Assembly: GCF_012489685.1 (NCBI RefSeq)
Contig: NC_080042.1
Location: forward strand, 23,078,150 to 23,142,149
Direction of reading: 5' to 3'
DNA length: 64,000 nucleotides
From: Lotus japonicus
Lineage: Eukaryota; Streptophyta; Magnoliopsida; Fabales; Fabaceae
Every line of letters starts with the position of its first letter. Position 1 is the stretch's first letter. A program made the position numbers and the translations under genes. The notes below the pieces were generated by a model. The model was not told the origin of the DNA. It did not search any database and was given only the letters and a program-made list of their open reading frames with translations. This document shows positions 55,977 to 64,000 of the stretch, piece after piece.

Positions 55977-56720
55977 ATCTCCCCCTTTTTGATGATGACA
56001 AAACTAAGATTTTTTGATGAACAATTCTTAAACATTAAACTGAATTCACTCAGAGTTTAGAGATATAGAATAAGACTTATCCTGATGTGAATAGTTTATC
56101 TTGCTCATTCTGAATTCAAGTCACTGCTTGATTCTGAGCTTAGCTCCCCCTGAATCTAATGCTTGATGAAAACGTTAGTAAAGTCTAGATTCTGAGCTAA
56201 ATCATATAAGAGTTCAGAGTGAAAAGCTTATGACATAGATGAAAAACGAATAATCAGAGCGCATAAGTGATCAGAGTCATGGACAAGGTATCAGAGTCTT
56301 GGGTATCAGAGTCAACTTAGAATCACTTCAGAAGAAGTGAAATGTATTCCTTGTATTTGCCCAGTGACACATCTATGGTCATGAAGGTGGAACTCTTAAA
56401 ATCTCCAAAAGAAAAATAAGTCACACTAACACATCTTACACATCAAAAACTGGGTTTACTCCCCCTTTTTGTCATAAGCAAAAAGCTTGGGGTGTGAAAA
56501 ACTTAGCTTGAAGTACAAGGTACTTCCCCCTTAGAGAAGGTCTAAGTTGAAAGAAAATGAAGACGATGTAAGAATCAGAGTGAGGCGATAATAAATAGAA
56601 GAGTTAATGCAAGGGATGAACGTTGACCACCGGTCAAGTGAGGAAATAGAAGGGTCAGTTACCAAGTACTTAACCTCGAGAAACTGTAAGAGCATTAACT
56701 TTCAGAGAGAAAGTGAAGCC
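55977..56720. other. 3' noncoding region of the SIRE element
   Basis: Begins with the purine tract (55977-55990) of the minus-strand element. No ORF of note. It also contains the presumed upstream region of the plus-strand gene at 56783. Confidence 0.6.
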
Positions 56721-56728
56721 TATAAAAA
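56721..56728 (+). promoter_or_regulatory. TATA box for the antisense small gene
   Basis: TATAAAAA on the plus strand, 55 bases before the ATG at 56783, giving a predicted 5' leader of about 25-30 bases. Confidence 0.5.
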
Positions 56729-56782
56729 CGTTGGAGAGAAAGGTAAGCTTCACACCTCGAATAATATTCAGAAAAAAAAAAA

Positions 56783-57175
56783 ATGGCATCATACAGAATG
56801 GCATTAGAAGAGCTCAGAAGGAAGGCGTTTGAGGAAGATATGTTCCTCAATATTAGGCATCCCGATGGTACAAAGACCATACAAGAGCTGACGAAGACAC
56901 TGCTTGAAGAAGATCTTGGTCCAGAGATGGAGAAAGATCTGAAGGAGTTCCTCTGCTTCGTGGAAGAGATTCAGGAGCTTTGCCAGCGGGAGCTGAATCT
57001 GCTGGAAGAGAAGGAGACTGTGGAAAAGAGACTTAAGACGACAGAAGATAGTCTAGAAAAAGATGATCTGAGCATCAAACTTGGCAACATAGAGTATGCA
57101 TTGGATCGTCTGGAGAAGGAAAGAGTGGAGCAGCGCCAAGAATGCAGAAGAATGAGGAAGGATCCTCCATTCTAG
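56783..57175 (+). CDS. Small coiled-coil protein encoded antisense within SIRE (130 aa)
   Basis: Function unknown. ATG in good context (run of A, then ATGG). The protein is charged and helical: MASYRMALEELRRKAFEEDM, a short DGTKTIQEL segment, then two coiled-coil stretches (FVEEIQELCQRELNLLEEK and YALDRLEKERVEQRQECRR), ending RMRKDPPF. There is no signal peptide or membrane segment. It has its own TATA box (56721) and AATAAA (57232), so it looks like a complete small gene. It runs convergent to the 950-codon ORF, with 214 bp between the stops, and is opposite to the element's own transcript. The antisense frame over it is broken, so it is not a shadow of another gene. I recall similar unannotated legume proteins, but cannot verify that here. 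Confidence 0.6.
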   Translation: MASYRMALEELRRKAFEEDMFLNIRHPDGTKTIQELTKTLLEEDLGPEMEKDLKEFLCFVEEIQELCQRELNLLEEKETVEKRLKTTEDSLEKDDLSIKLGNIEYALDRLEKERVEQRQECRRMRKDPPF

Positions 57176-57231
57176 ATATAGGGAATAATGTATGATGGAA
57201 AGAATTATGATGTAAACATAGAACAATTATG

Positions 57232-57237
57232 AATAAA
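57232..57237 (+). terminator. Poly(A) signal of the antisense small gene
   Basis: AATAAA 57 bases after the stop codon, followed by a GGTTTTG stretch. Confidence 0.4.
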
Positions 57238-57389
57238 ACAGGTTTTGCAAACATATGTGACACAAATATATATAGATATATGCATATAGAGTCACAAATG
57301 AACAAATTAAAGTAAGTAAATAAGCAGAGTTTAAATAAAACAACGTTAAAAAAAAAGGAAAAGGAAGAAAAAGAAGAGATCCTAAAAGA

Positions 57390-60242
57390 CTAAGATTTGT
57401 CAGTACGGCGCAGAAGTTCCATCATCATGTGCTTCATCTCAATCAGCATGGATTCATGAGTGTCAAGACGTTGTTCCATGATGTCGAGTCTGGATGAGCG
57501 TGTCGGAGTAGAGCTGGAAGGAACGTTCTGAGCAGCTTGAGGTTCTGGAATGGAAGCAGAAGCAGCAGGAGTAAACAGAACTGGTGCAAGTCGCTCTGCC
57601 TCAGCCTCAGCTTCAAGACGTTCTGCCTCAAGTCTGGCTTGTTCAGCCTGAGCTGCTGCTTGACGGGCAGCTTCTTCTTCTTGTTCTTTCTGTCTCTTGG
57701 CTTCTTCAATGGCTTCAAGAAGCTTGGTTCTCTGTTCGAGTTCATGAAGAGCCACCCTCCTAGCAAACCTTTGCTTTGCAGCCTCAATGCTCTGACTTCC
57801 CTCGGCATGCAGGAGCTGCAGCATAACGGGAAACTGAGCCACCTGCCAAGTGCTCAAATTGTTCCACTCATCAGCCACATTTTCAGCATTCTCACTGAGG
57901 TCAGTCTGACCTTGCACATTGCGGAGCCTCAAGGAGGCTTCATGATTGAAAATATTGATGCACTCAGAGAGAGATGTGGGTTGAAGGTGAGTATAGGGAA
58001 TGATGGAGAGGTTGGGTGCAGGAGAGGCTGGGTGATTGCTGCTATGAGCTTCAGAGGCACCTTGTGGAGAACCAATGTTAATTATGGGAGCATTGGGTTC
58101 AGAGGTTCCACGGTGAGGGTCTGAAGTTTCAACCAGAGGGTGAGGTGATCTAACCGAGGATTGGTTAGATACTGATTGTTCAGGTTCAGGGTCTGGTTGA
58201 ATTGGCTCTTGTTGGTCAGGGACAGGGTGAGCCTGTTGGACTAAGGGGTCTGCCTCTTGGATAGGATTGGCCAAGATAGGTTCATCTGGGTCAACTAGAC
58301 GGTCAGGTCTAGGGCCAGGATATTGCCTAGGGCTTGGACAGGTAAGGTAATATTCTTCCAAGGCAGATACCTTCTCTTTCCTAACCTCCATGAATTTTCT
58401 AAGTGATTCAGAGGTATTGGAGGGAGGAGAGTCAATGACATTGATGGGGAAGGATACAGGTGTGAAGGCTGATGAAGAGTCTGTATCCGTGGTTCTGACA
58501 GCAGGACGTGCTGATGCTCTGGGAGCAGAGTGATCAGACGTTCTGGGTTGTGGTTCTGTTGGTTTGGGTTCTGGTTGGTTGGGGATGATGGGTTCAGAAG
58601 GTAATGGGTCGTATGGAATGGTAAGGAGAGAGGTTGGATCTTCTGACCTAGAGGGTTGGTTCTGAAGCAAATTCCAGAGTGGTGCTTCAGTAGGAGAAGG
58701 TTGAAAGAATGAAGATCTTGGGGAATGTGGTGGAGAGGTGGTTTGTGCGGCTGGCTGGGATTCATGAATAGGAGTGAGGGGATTTGAAGAGTGTTGGAGT
58801 AAGGCAGAAATTGGGAGTGCATCAAATAAATTCAAATCATCATCAGAGGTAAGTGCAGGCTTACTTGTATGTGCTGATGATCGAGTCACTCTGGCAGGAG
58901 GTTCAGTCCTTCTGACCTCTGCAGCAGCTGGTTCCACCCGAGTAGGCTTCACCACAATTCTGACTTTCTTCTGCTTCTTCTTTGGAGGACCATCCTCACT
59001 ATCATCACCATCATCATCATCAGGCTTGCTCTTCGCCTTCTTGACCAGAGGGACATCAGATTCCTCGGAGGATTCGTCCAGAACCATCTTCCTCTTGGTT
59101 TTCTTCTTGGGAGGAGAAGGAAACTCTGGAGCTGGTGGAAGTCTGCTGACGAAATCATCAAGGTCAATCTCGAATCCTTGAGCCCTGAGGTCTTCAACAT
59201 AGCATCTGATGGCTTCAGGATGGTCTGCTTGAGTCCACAGAGGGTAGTCATTCAGAGGCATTCTTCTTCCTCTGATCTCAGAAGATGTGTCCTCATGAGC
59301 AGGAGCAATCTTCTTCTGGACCAAACCCATCTTCTTCAGAGAGTTGGCAGTGAAGACATCGCTAACAATTGTGCTCAAGTCCTCTGTGCAACCAGCATTG
59401 ATCAAATCTTGCACCAAGTTGCTTTCAATGAGAAAGTCTGAGATCAGCCTCCCAAAAGGGATATATTTGATGGCTGACTTGATGGAGGAGGTGGTGCGAG
59501 ACTTCCGGATGCATTCCTTCAAATAGGAGAACAGGAAGTAGGGAAGGCAGATCTTCTCCTTGTCTTGAATGAAGAACAGCATCGCCTTCTGATTGAAGTT
59601 GATGTAGTTGAATGGAGAACTGCCCTTTGGTCGTTGATTGATGCAGTTGAGCAGGATCTTGTGCCAGACCCTGAGTTTGGGTTGAAGGTCCATCACTTTG
59701 TAGCTCGTCTTGCCCGGTTTGAAGGTGGTGTACAGGGCCTTGTTGACGATGTCCTTGGTTCTGGGTTTCAGCTTCGATTCCGTCAGTGAGAACCGATACC
59801 CATGAGCAGTTTCTGCACCTAGCAGATTCACGAATGACTTCTCCGTGATGATGATCTTCCTACCCAGTATGTAAGAGACCACCTGAGTGTCATCACAATC
59901 AGCGTGCTTCCAGAATTCCTTTACTAGCTTCTCATACACCGGTCCTCGAAGTCGATTGAAGTAGTTTCCCCAACCTTGAGCTTGGACTTCAGGACGAAGA
60001 TCAAACCCATTTGCAGCCAAGTTGTCGAGGTTGAATCTCCATTCTGCAAGGACTTGGAGTTCCTCAGGAGGAAATACACAGTGAACGGCACAGCCCCGTT
60101 CTGCAATAGGAACAATCTCCTCTTGAGCTTGAGCTTGTTCTTGTGCTGGGTTCTCAGAGCCCCGTTGACCCGTTGCCAAACCGACTACCATGTGAGGGAA
60201 CTGAGGTGCATCTGCAGTAGATCTTCTGGTTTGTCTCACCAT
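57390..60242 (-). CDS. Additional ORF of the SIRE element, putative plant transposon protein (950 aa)
   Basis: I take ATG at 60242 (MVRQTRRSTADAPQFP) as the start; the frame is open to 60398 but has no ATG there. The N-terminal 330 residues form the domain annotated in plants as 'putative plant transposon protein' (ERGCAVHCVFPPEELQVLAE, YFNRLRGPVYEKLVKEFW, NYINFNQKAMLFFIQDK). The middle is Pro/Ser-rich with nuclear-type basic runs (PPKKKTKRK, PPKKKQKK) and acidic runs. The C-terminus has a long Ala/Glu/Arg coiled coil (EQEEEAARQAAAQAEQARLE) and a final helix. It follows pol by 444 bp in the same direction, the place of the env-like ORF in SIRE elements, but I see no signal peptide or clear membrane span. 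No stops or frameshifts. Role unknown. Confidence 0.75.
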   Translation of the reverse strand: MVRQTRRSTADAPQFPHMVVGLATGQRGSENPAQEQAQAQEEIVPIAERGCAVHCVFPPEELQVLAEWRFNLDNLAANGFDLRPEVQAQGWGNYFNRLRGPVYEKLVKEFWKHADCDDTQVVSYILGRKIIITEKSFVNLLGAETAHGYRFSLTESKLKPRTKDIVNKALYTTFKPGKTSYKVMDLQPKLRVWHKILLNCINQRPKGSSPFNYINFNQKAMLFFIQDKEKICLPYFLFSYLKECIRKSRTTSSIKSAIKYIPFGRLISDFLIESNLVQDLINAGCTEDLSTIVSDVFTANSLKKMGLVQKKIAPAHEDTSSEIRGRRMPLNDYPLWTQADHPEAIRCYVEDLRAQGFEIDLDDFVSRLPPAPEFPSPPKKKTKRKMVLDESSEESDVPLVKKAKSKPDDDDGDDSEDGPPKKKQKKVRIVVKPTRVEPAAAEVRRTEPPARVTRSSAHTSKPALTSDDDLNLFDALPISALLQHSSNPLTPIHESQPAAQTTSPPHSPRSSFFQPSPTEAPLWNLLQNQPSRSEDPTSLLTIPYDPLPSEPIIPNQPEPKPTEPQPRTSDHSAPRASARPAVRTTDTDSSSAFTPVSFPINVIDSPPSNTSESLRKFMEVRKEKVSALEEYYLTCPSPRQYPGPRPDRLVDPDEPILANPIQEADPLVQQAHPVPDQQEPIQPDPEPEQSVSNQSSVRSPHPLVETSDPHRGTSEPNAPIINIGSPQGASEAHSSNHPASPAPNLSIIPYTHLQPTSLSECINIFNHEASLRLRNVQGQTDLSENAENVADEWNNLSTWQVAQFPVMLQLLHAEGSQSIEAAKQRFARRVALHELEQRTKLLEAIEEAKRQKEQEEEAARQAAAQAEQARLEAERLEAEAEAERLAPVLFTPAASASIPEPQAAQNVPSSSTPTRSSRLDIMEQRLDTHESMLIEMKHMMMELLRRTDKS

Positions 60243-60685
60243 TTTGAAGAGGTTGAAGGTTTGAGGTAGAAGATGAAGTTTGAAGGATGAAGAGAGATCG
60301 AGAGAGAAATCACGAAGGAGGCAGTTTTGAAAAGCAGGGAGTGCGAGAGTGAAAACCGGAAGTGAGAGAGAACGTGTGTGTATAGTGGGTTTTATCAAAT
60401 AACCGTTGTTGATTCAAAAAGCACTTTAAGATCAACGGTTGAAAATTAAAGATAGACAGTAACAGTAAAATACACAATCACACACAGGAGATAAGCATAT
60501 CTACACGCAATCACAACAGACTGTCACACGGGCACAAGGAACTATGCATCAGAAATTCTGACGCACGTGTTGTTGTCTCAGCTTCAGAGTCAGTACCAGT
60601 GGGCACACACACTCTGATTGAGTTACCTTCTGGACTAGACATCTTCTGATCAAGAAGTATCATAGTCAGAGGTTCTGATCTATCT
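60243..60685 (-). other. Spacer between pol and the additional ORF
   Basis: Noncoding. The frame of the additional ORF is open for 52 codons upstream of its ATG, but that stretch looks like untranslated leader. No promoter motif is obvious; it may hold a splice acceptor or internal promoter. Confidence 0.5.
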
Positions 60686-63600
60686 TCACTCTGGACAAAA
60701 GTCCATGTTTAGATTTTTCAGAATAAAATTAAATCTATCTTCAGCTAAGGGCTTTGTAAAGATATCTGCCCATTGATGGTCAGTATCAACAAACTTCAGA
60801 AGAAGTACGCCCTTCTGCACATAATCTCTAATGAAGTGATACTTTACCTCAATGTGCTTTGCCCTTGAATGCAAGATAGGATTCTTGCTCAACGAAATTG
60901 CAGCAGTGTTATCACAATAGATTGGGATATTGCTCTCAAGGATCTGATAATCCTCCAGCTGATGTTTCATCCAGAGCATCTGAGTGCTGCATATTGCTGC
61001 TGAGATATATTCTGCCTCTGCAGTTGATAGAGCAATGGTTGATTGCCTCTTGCTTGCCCATGAGACTAGATTGCTTCCCAGAAATTGACAATTTCCAGAA
61101 GTACTTTTTCTCTCTGTTCTATCTCCAGCATAATCAGCATCACAATAACCTGAAAGCTTATACTCTGATGTTTTCTTATACATCAAGCCAAGGTTAGTGG
61201 TGCCTTTCAGATACCTTAGGATCCTCTTAACAGCAGTTAAGTGGGTTTCCCTTGGATCTGATTGGAAACGAGCACATAAATGAACACTAAATAATATGTC
61301 TGGCCTAGATGCAGTTAAGTACAGAAGTGAACCTATCATGCCACGGTAGAGCTTCTGACATACTTTACCACTTATATCTTCTTTTTCCAGAATGCATGTT
61401 GGATGCATTGGAGTCTTGGCCACTGTAGATTCCAGCATATTGAACTTCTTCAGAAGTTCTTTAGTGTACTTGCTCTGATGGATATATGTTCCTTCTGGTG
61501 TTTGATCAACTTGTATTCCCAGAAAGTACTTTAATTCTCCCATCATACTCATCTCAAATTCAGCCTGCATCATCTCAGAAAATTCTTTGCATAGAGATTG
61601 ATTAGCAGAACCAAATATAATATCATCAACATAAATTTGCACAATTAAGATATCATCTTTATAAGTCTTGCAAAAGAGAGTTGTATCTACTTTACCCCTT
61701 ACAAACTCATTCTCCAGAAGGAATGAGCTAAGTCTCTCATACCATGCTCTGGGAGCTTGCTTCAGACCGTAGAGTGATTTCTTCAATTTGAACACATGGT
61801 CTGGTTTCTTTTCATCTTCAAAACCTGGGGGTTGATGAACATAGACTTCCTCTGAGATATAGCCATTTAGGAAGGCACTCTTTACGTCCATCTGATGTAG
61901 AACTATGTTGTGATTTACTGAGAAAGAAATCAATAGTCTGATTGCCTCCAGTCTTGCTACTGGAGCAAATGTTTCAGTGTAGTCTATTCCTTCCTGCTGG
62001 CTGTAGCCTTGAGCAACTAGCCTTGCCTTGTTTCTGACTACATCTCCTTTCTCATTTAGCTTGTTTCTGAATACCCATTTCGTTCCAATAACATGGACAT
62101 TCTCAGGCTTCTTCACTAAGCTCCAAACATCGTTCTTGGAGAATTGATTCAATTCTTCTTCCATGGCCAGAATCCAATCCTTGTCCTGAAGAGCTTCATC
62201 TATGGACTTGGGTTCAATTAAGGACACCAATCCTTTCAGACTCAGCAAGGTCTCTTCAGAGGGTCTGAAGGCAGATCTGGTTCTGACTGGTTCATCTTTG
62301 TTGCCCAGAATCAATTCCTTAGGATGAGCTGCAGTGATTCTGCTCTTCTTCAGAGTTTGTGAGTTAGAGGGACCAGCTTCTTCCTCTGGTTCATTTTCCT
62401 CTGGCTCAACTTCCTCTGGAGCTTTGCCTTTGTCAGAAACATTAATGCTTAAATCTGCAAACTTTTCAACTAGCTTTGACTGGTCAGAGTCAAGCTTATC
62501 ATCAAATCTAACATGAATAGATTCTTCAATAGTCTTAGCATCAGTATTATAAAATCTAAAACCTTTAGATCTATCAGAATAACCAAGTAATAGACACTTA
62601 GAAGATTTAGCATCAAATTTATGCAATCTATCCTTAGTATTGAGAACATAACAAACACAGCCAAAAGGATGAAAATAAGAAATGTTGGGTTTTATGTTCT
62701 TCCACAATTCATAAGGAGTCTTATTCAGAATTGGTCTCACAGAGATTCTGTTCTGAATGTAACATGCTGTATTTACTGCCTCTGCCCAAAAGTGCTTAGC
62801 CATGCCAGTTTCTTGGAGCATGGTTCTAGCCATCTCCTGAAGAGTTCTGTTCTTCCTCTCAACAACACCATTTTGTTGAGGAGTTCTGGGACAAGAGAAA
62901 TCATGTGTAATTCCATAGGAATCAAACAGACTCTCAAACTTGTCATTCTCAAACTCTCCACCATGGTCACTTCTGACACGCACAATTCTACAAGCCTTCT
63001 CGTTTTGCACTTGAGCAATGAAGGTAGAGAACACAGCATGAGACTCATCCTTGCGGGTTAGAAACTTTACCCATGTCCAGCGGCTATAGTCATCAACGAT
63101 AACCATCCCATATCTCTTGCCACCTATAGACTCAGTTTTCACTGGTCCAAACAGGTCGATATGCAGAAGTTCTAACGGCCTTGAGGTTGAGACAACATTC
63201 TTTGCCTTGAAAGGGACTTTTGTGAATTTGCCTTTCTGACATGCTTCACAAAGAGCGTCTGAAGCGAACTTCAGATTGGGTAAGCCCCTGACAAGGTTTA
63301 GCTTGCTCAGCTGAGAAATCTTTCTCATACTGGCATGCCCTAACCGTCTATGCCATACCCACTGCTCTTCATTAACAGACAGAAGGCACTTCACATTCTG
63401 AGCCTCCAACTCAGATAATCTGATCTTATAAATGTTGTTCTTCCTCTTGCTGTTAAACAGAACAGAGCCATCGATCTGACTTACAGCCCGGCAGGACTTT
63501 TGATTGAATATAACATCATAACCCTTGTCAGCTAATTGACTTATAGACAATAAGTTATGTGTTAAGCCGTCTACCAATAAAACATTATCAATGCATGGAC

Positions 63601-63790
63601 TACTATCTACACAAATAGTACCAGTACCAATAATTTTACCCTTTTCATTTCCTCCAAAGCCAACTTCGCCTCCAGGCTTAAGTTTCAGCTCTCGGAACAT
63701 ACGCTTTTCTCCCGTCATGTGACGCGAGCATCCACTGTCCAGATACCATGATTGGTGTTTCAGTGGAGCTATCAAGGATATCTGCAACAT
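60686..63790 (-). CDS. SIRE-type Pol: protease, integrase, RT and RNase H (1034 aa open)
   Basis: Copia order. Protease active site LDSG at residues 17-20 ([13 protein letters not shown]). Integrase zinc domain H147, H152, C181, C184, and catalytic D212, D275 and E311 ([18 protein letters not shown]). RT has YVDD at 720-723 and the preceding [10 protein letters not shown] block. RNase H has YCDADYAGD (882-890) and STAEAEY. It ends [13 protein letters not shown]. An acidic linker (450-475) separates integrase and RT. No stops in 1034 codons. The frame is +1 relative to the gag frame that ends at 63678; the ATG at 63790 is inside the overlap, so expression from gag by frameshift is as likely as initiation here. 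All catalytic residues looked for are present. Confidence 0.9.
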   Translation of the reverse strand: MLQISLIAPLKHQSWYLDSGCSRHMTGEKRMFRELKLKPGGEVGFGGNEKGKIIGTGTICVDSSPCIDNVLLVDGLTHNLLSISQLADKGYDVIFNQKSCRAVSQIDGSVLFNSKRKNNIYKIRLSELEAQNVKCLLSVNEEQWVWHRRLGHASMRKISQLSKLNLVRGLPNLKFASDALCEACQKGKFTKVPFKAKNVVSTSRPLELLHIDLFGPVKTESIGGKRYGMVIVDDYSRWTWVKFLTRKDESHAVFSTFIAQVQNEKACRIVRVRSDHGGEFENDKFESLFDSYGITHDFSCPRTPQQNGVVERKNRTLQEMARTMLQETGMAKHFWAEAVNTACYIQNRISVRPILNKTPYELWKNIKPNISYFHPFGCVCYVLNTKDRLHKFDAKSSKCLLLGYSDRSKGFRFYNTDAKTIEESIHVRFDDKLDSDQSKLVEKFADLSINVSDKGKAPEEVEPEENEPEEEAGPSNSQTLKKSRITAAHPKELILGNKDEPVRTRSAFRPSEETLLSLKGLVSLIEPKSIDEALQDKDWILAMEEELNQFSKNDVWSLVKKPENVHVIGTKWVFRNKLNEKGDVVRNKARLVAQGYSQQEGIDYTETFAPVARLEAIRLLISFSVNHNIVLHQMDVKSAFLNGYISEEVYVHQPPGFEDEKKPDHVFKLKKSLYGLKQAPRAWYERLSSFLLENEFVRGKVDTTLFCKTYKDDILIVQIYVDDIIFGSANQSLCKEFSEMMQAEFEMSMMGELKYFLGIQVDQTPEGTYIHQSKYTKELLKKFNMLESTVAKTPMHPTCILEKEDISGKVCQKLYRGMIGSLLYLTASRPDILFSVHLCARFQSDPRETHLTAVKRILRYLKGTTNLGLMYKKTSEYKLSGYCDADYAGDRTERKSTSGNCQFLGSNLVSWASKRQSTIALSTAEAEYISAAICSTQMLWMKHQLEDYQILESNIPIYCDNTAAISLSKNPILHSRAKHIEVKYHFIRDYVQKGVLLLKFVDTDHQWADIFTKPLAEDRFNFILKNLNMDFCPE

Positions 63791-64000
63791 AGATAATCTT
63801 GTCCTTAGGTACCCACTTTCTGGGTCCTCTTTTGTTAGTTACCCCAAAGGTTCTGATCACCTTGGGTGTCTCAACATGATATTTTAAAGGAATATTTGCA
63901 TGATATTTAGTCATAGAGAAAGATCCCTTTTTAAGAGGGTTTTTAGCAACTTCAGCAGGTACAGGATCAGGCAATATGGTACCAGAGGGAACAAAGCATT
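63678..64000 (-). CDS. SIRE-type Gag, C-terminal part, runs off the window
   Basis: Open from the right edge. [20 protein letters not shown] and [19 protein letters not shown] match the gag ends of the pol-less copies at 29087 and 53621. It stops at YVPRAET (63678), 113 bases into the pol frame. No start is expected in this window. Confidence 0.8.
   Translation of the reverse strand, partial: CFVPSGTILPDPVPAEVAKNPLKKGSFSMTKYHANIPLKYHVETPKVIRTFGVTNKRGPRKWVPKDKIIYVADILDSSTETPIMVSGQWMLASHDGRKAYVPRAET

Larger units (their letters stand above)
54761..64000 (-). mobile_element. SIRE/Maximus-type Ty1/copia element, 3' 9.2 kb
   Basis: Minus-strand order from the right edge: gag C-terminus, pol (63790-60686), spacer, additional ORF (60242-57390), a small plus-strand gene (56783-57175), purine tract and 3' LTR (55976-54761). 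The gag start and 5' LTR are outside the window. Coding parts are open over long distances, unlike every other element here. The extra ORF after pol occupies the place of the env-like ORF described for SIRE elements. Confidence 0.85.

Noticed and set aside
57537..58124. 195-codon plus-strand ORF
   Set aside because: It is the antisense shadow of the 950-codon ORF's coiled-coil region; it has no promoter-like context and its composition follows the opposite strand.

Overview
The window looks like intergenic, repeat-packed DNA of a flowering plant, most likely a papilionoid legume. That assignment is an inference from the kinds of Tekay-, SIRE/Maximus- and Tat-like elements present; no host gene was found to confirm it. 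I see no tRNA gene, no intact host gene and nothing prokaryotic. Essentially every kilobase can be assigned to LTR retrotransposons or their relics, nested in or recombined with one another.

Layout. (1) 1-254, 15951-16917 and 20495 to about 24 kb are pieces of one Ty3/gypsy Tat-type element on the + strand, with a long antisense additional ORF (21055-23504). Two insertions split it. One is a minus-strand Ty3/gypsy chromovirus (Tekay/Del-like, 255-15945, target duplication GGACG). The other is a solo Tekay-type LTR (16918-20494, duplication TTACG). (2) The 5' LTR of the minus-strand chromovirus (8763-15945) is scrambled: its middle is inverted, its PBS-side end is a Cassandra TRIM LTR with a 5S-rRNA-like domain, and a deleted Athila-like element sits inside it (11294-15125, duplication GTCAT). 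(3) About 24-26.77 kb is a Tat LTR followed by leader, gag remnant and protease of a Tat element. It breaks off at a short-homology junction into SIRE-type Ty1/copia sequence. (4) 26.77-54.76 kb holds several copies of a SIRE-derived family that keeps gag but has lost almost all of pol. One copy (minus) is split by a three-LTR tandem array of a Tekay-type element with pol largely lost (29826-47759, duplication TCAGA; each LTR exactly 3731 bp). (5) 54761-64000 is the 3' part of a much better preserved SIRE element on the minus strand: gag C-terminus, pol, a 950-codon additional ORF, a small gene-like unit on the opposite strand, and the 3' LTR.

The only genes that work together are those of the elements themselves. 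Gag forms the particle; protease, integrase, reverse transcriptase and RNase H carry out replication and integration; tRNA-type primer sites and purine tracts prime DNA synthesis. Most copies are broken by stops, frameshifts or deletions. The best-preserved coding units are the SIRE pol (60686-63790) and its 3' additional ORF.

Most notable: a 130-codon antisense coiled-coil gene with its own TATA box and poly(A) signal inside SIRE; a Cassandra/Tekay chimera joined at the shared initiator-Met primer site; an inverted LTR core; a short peptide conserved across three chromovirus LTR subfamilies; a predicted leader intron with a strong branch point; a pol-less SIRE family; and an 820-bp LTR piece with a clean empty site in its sister copy.
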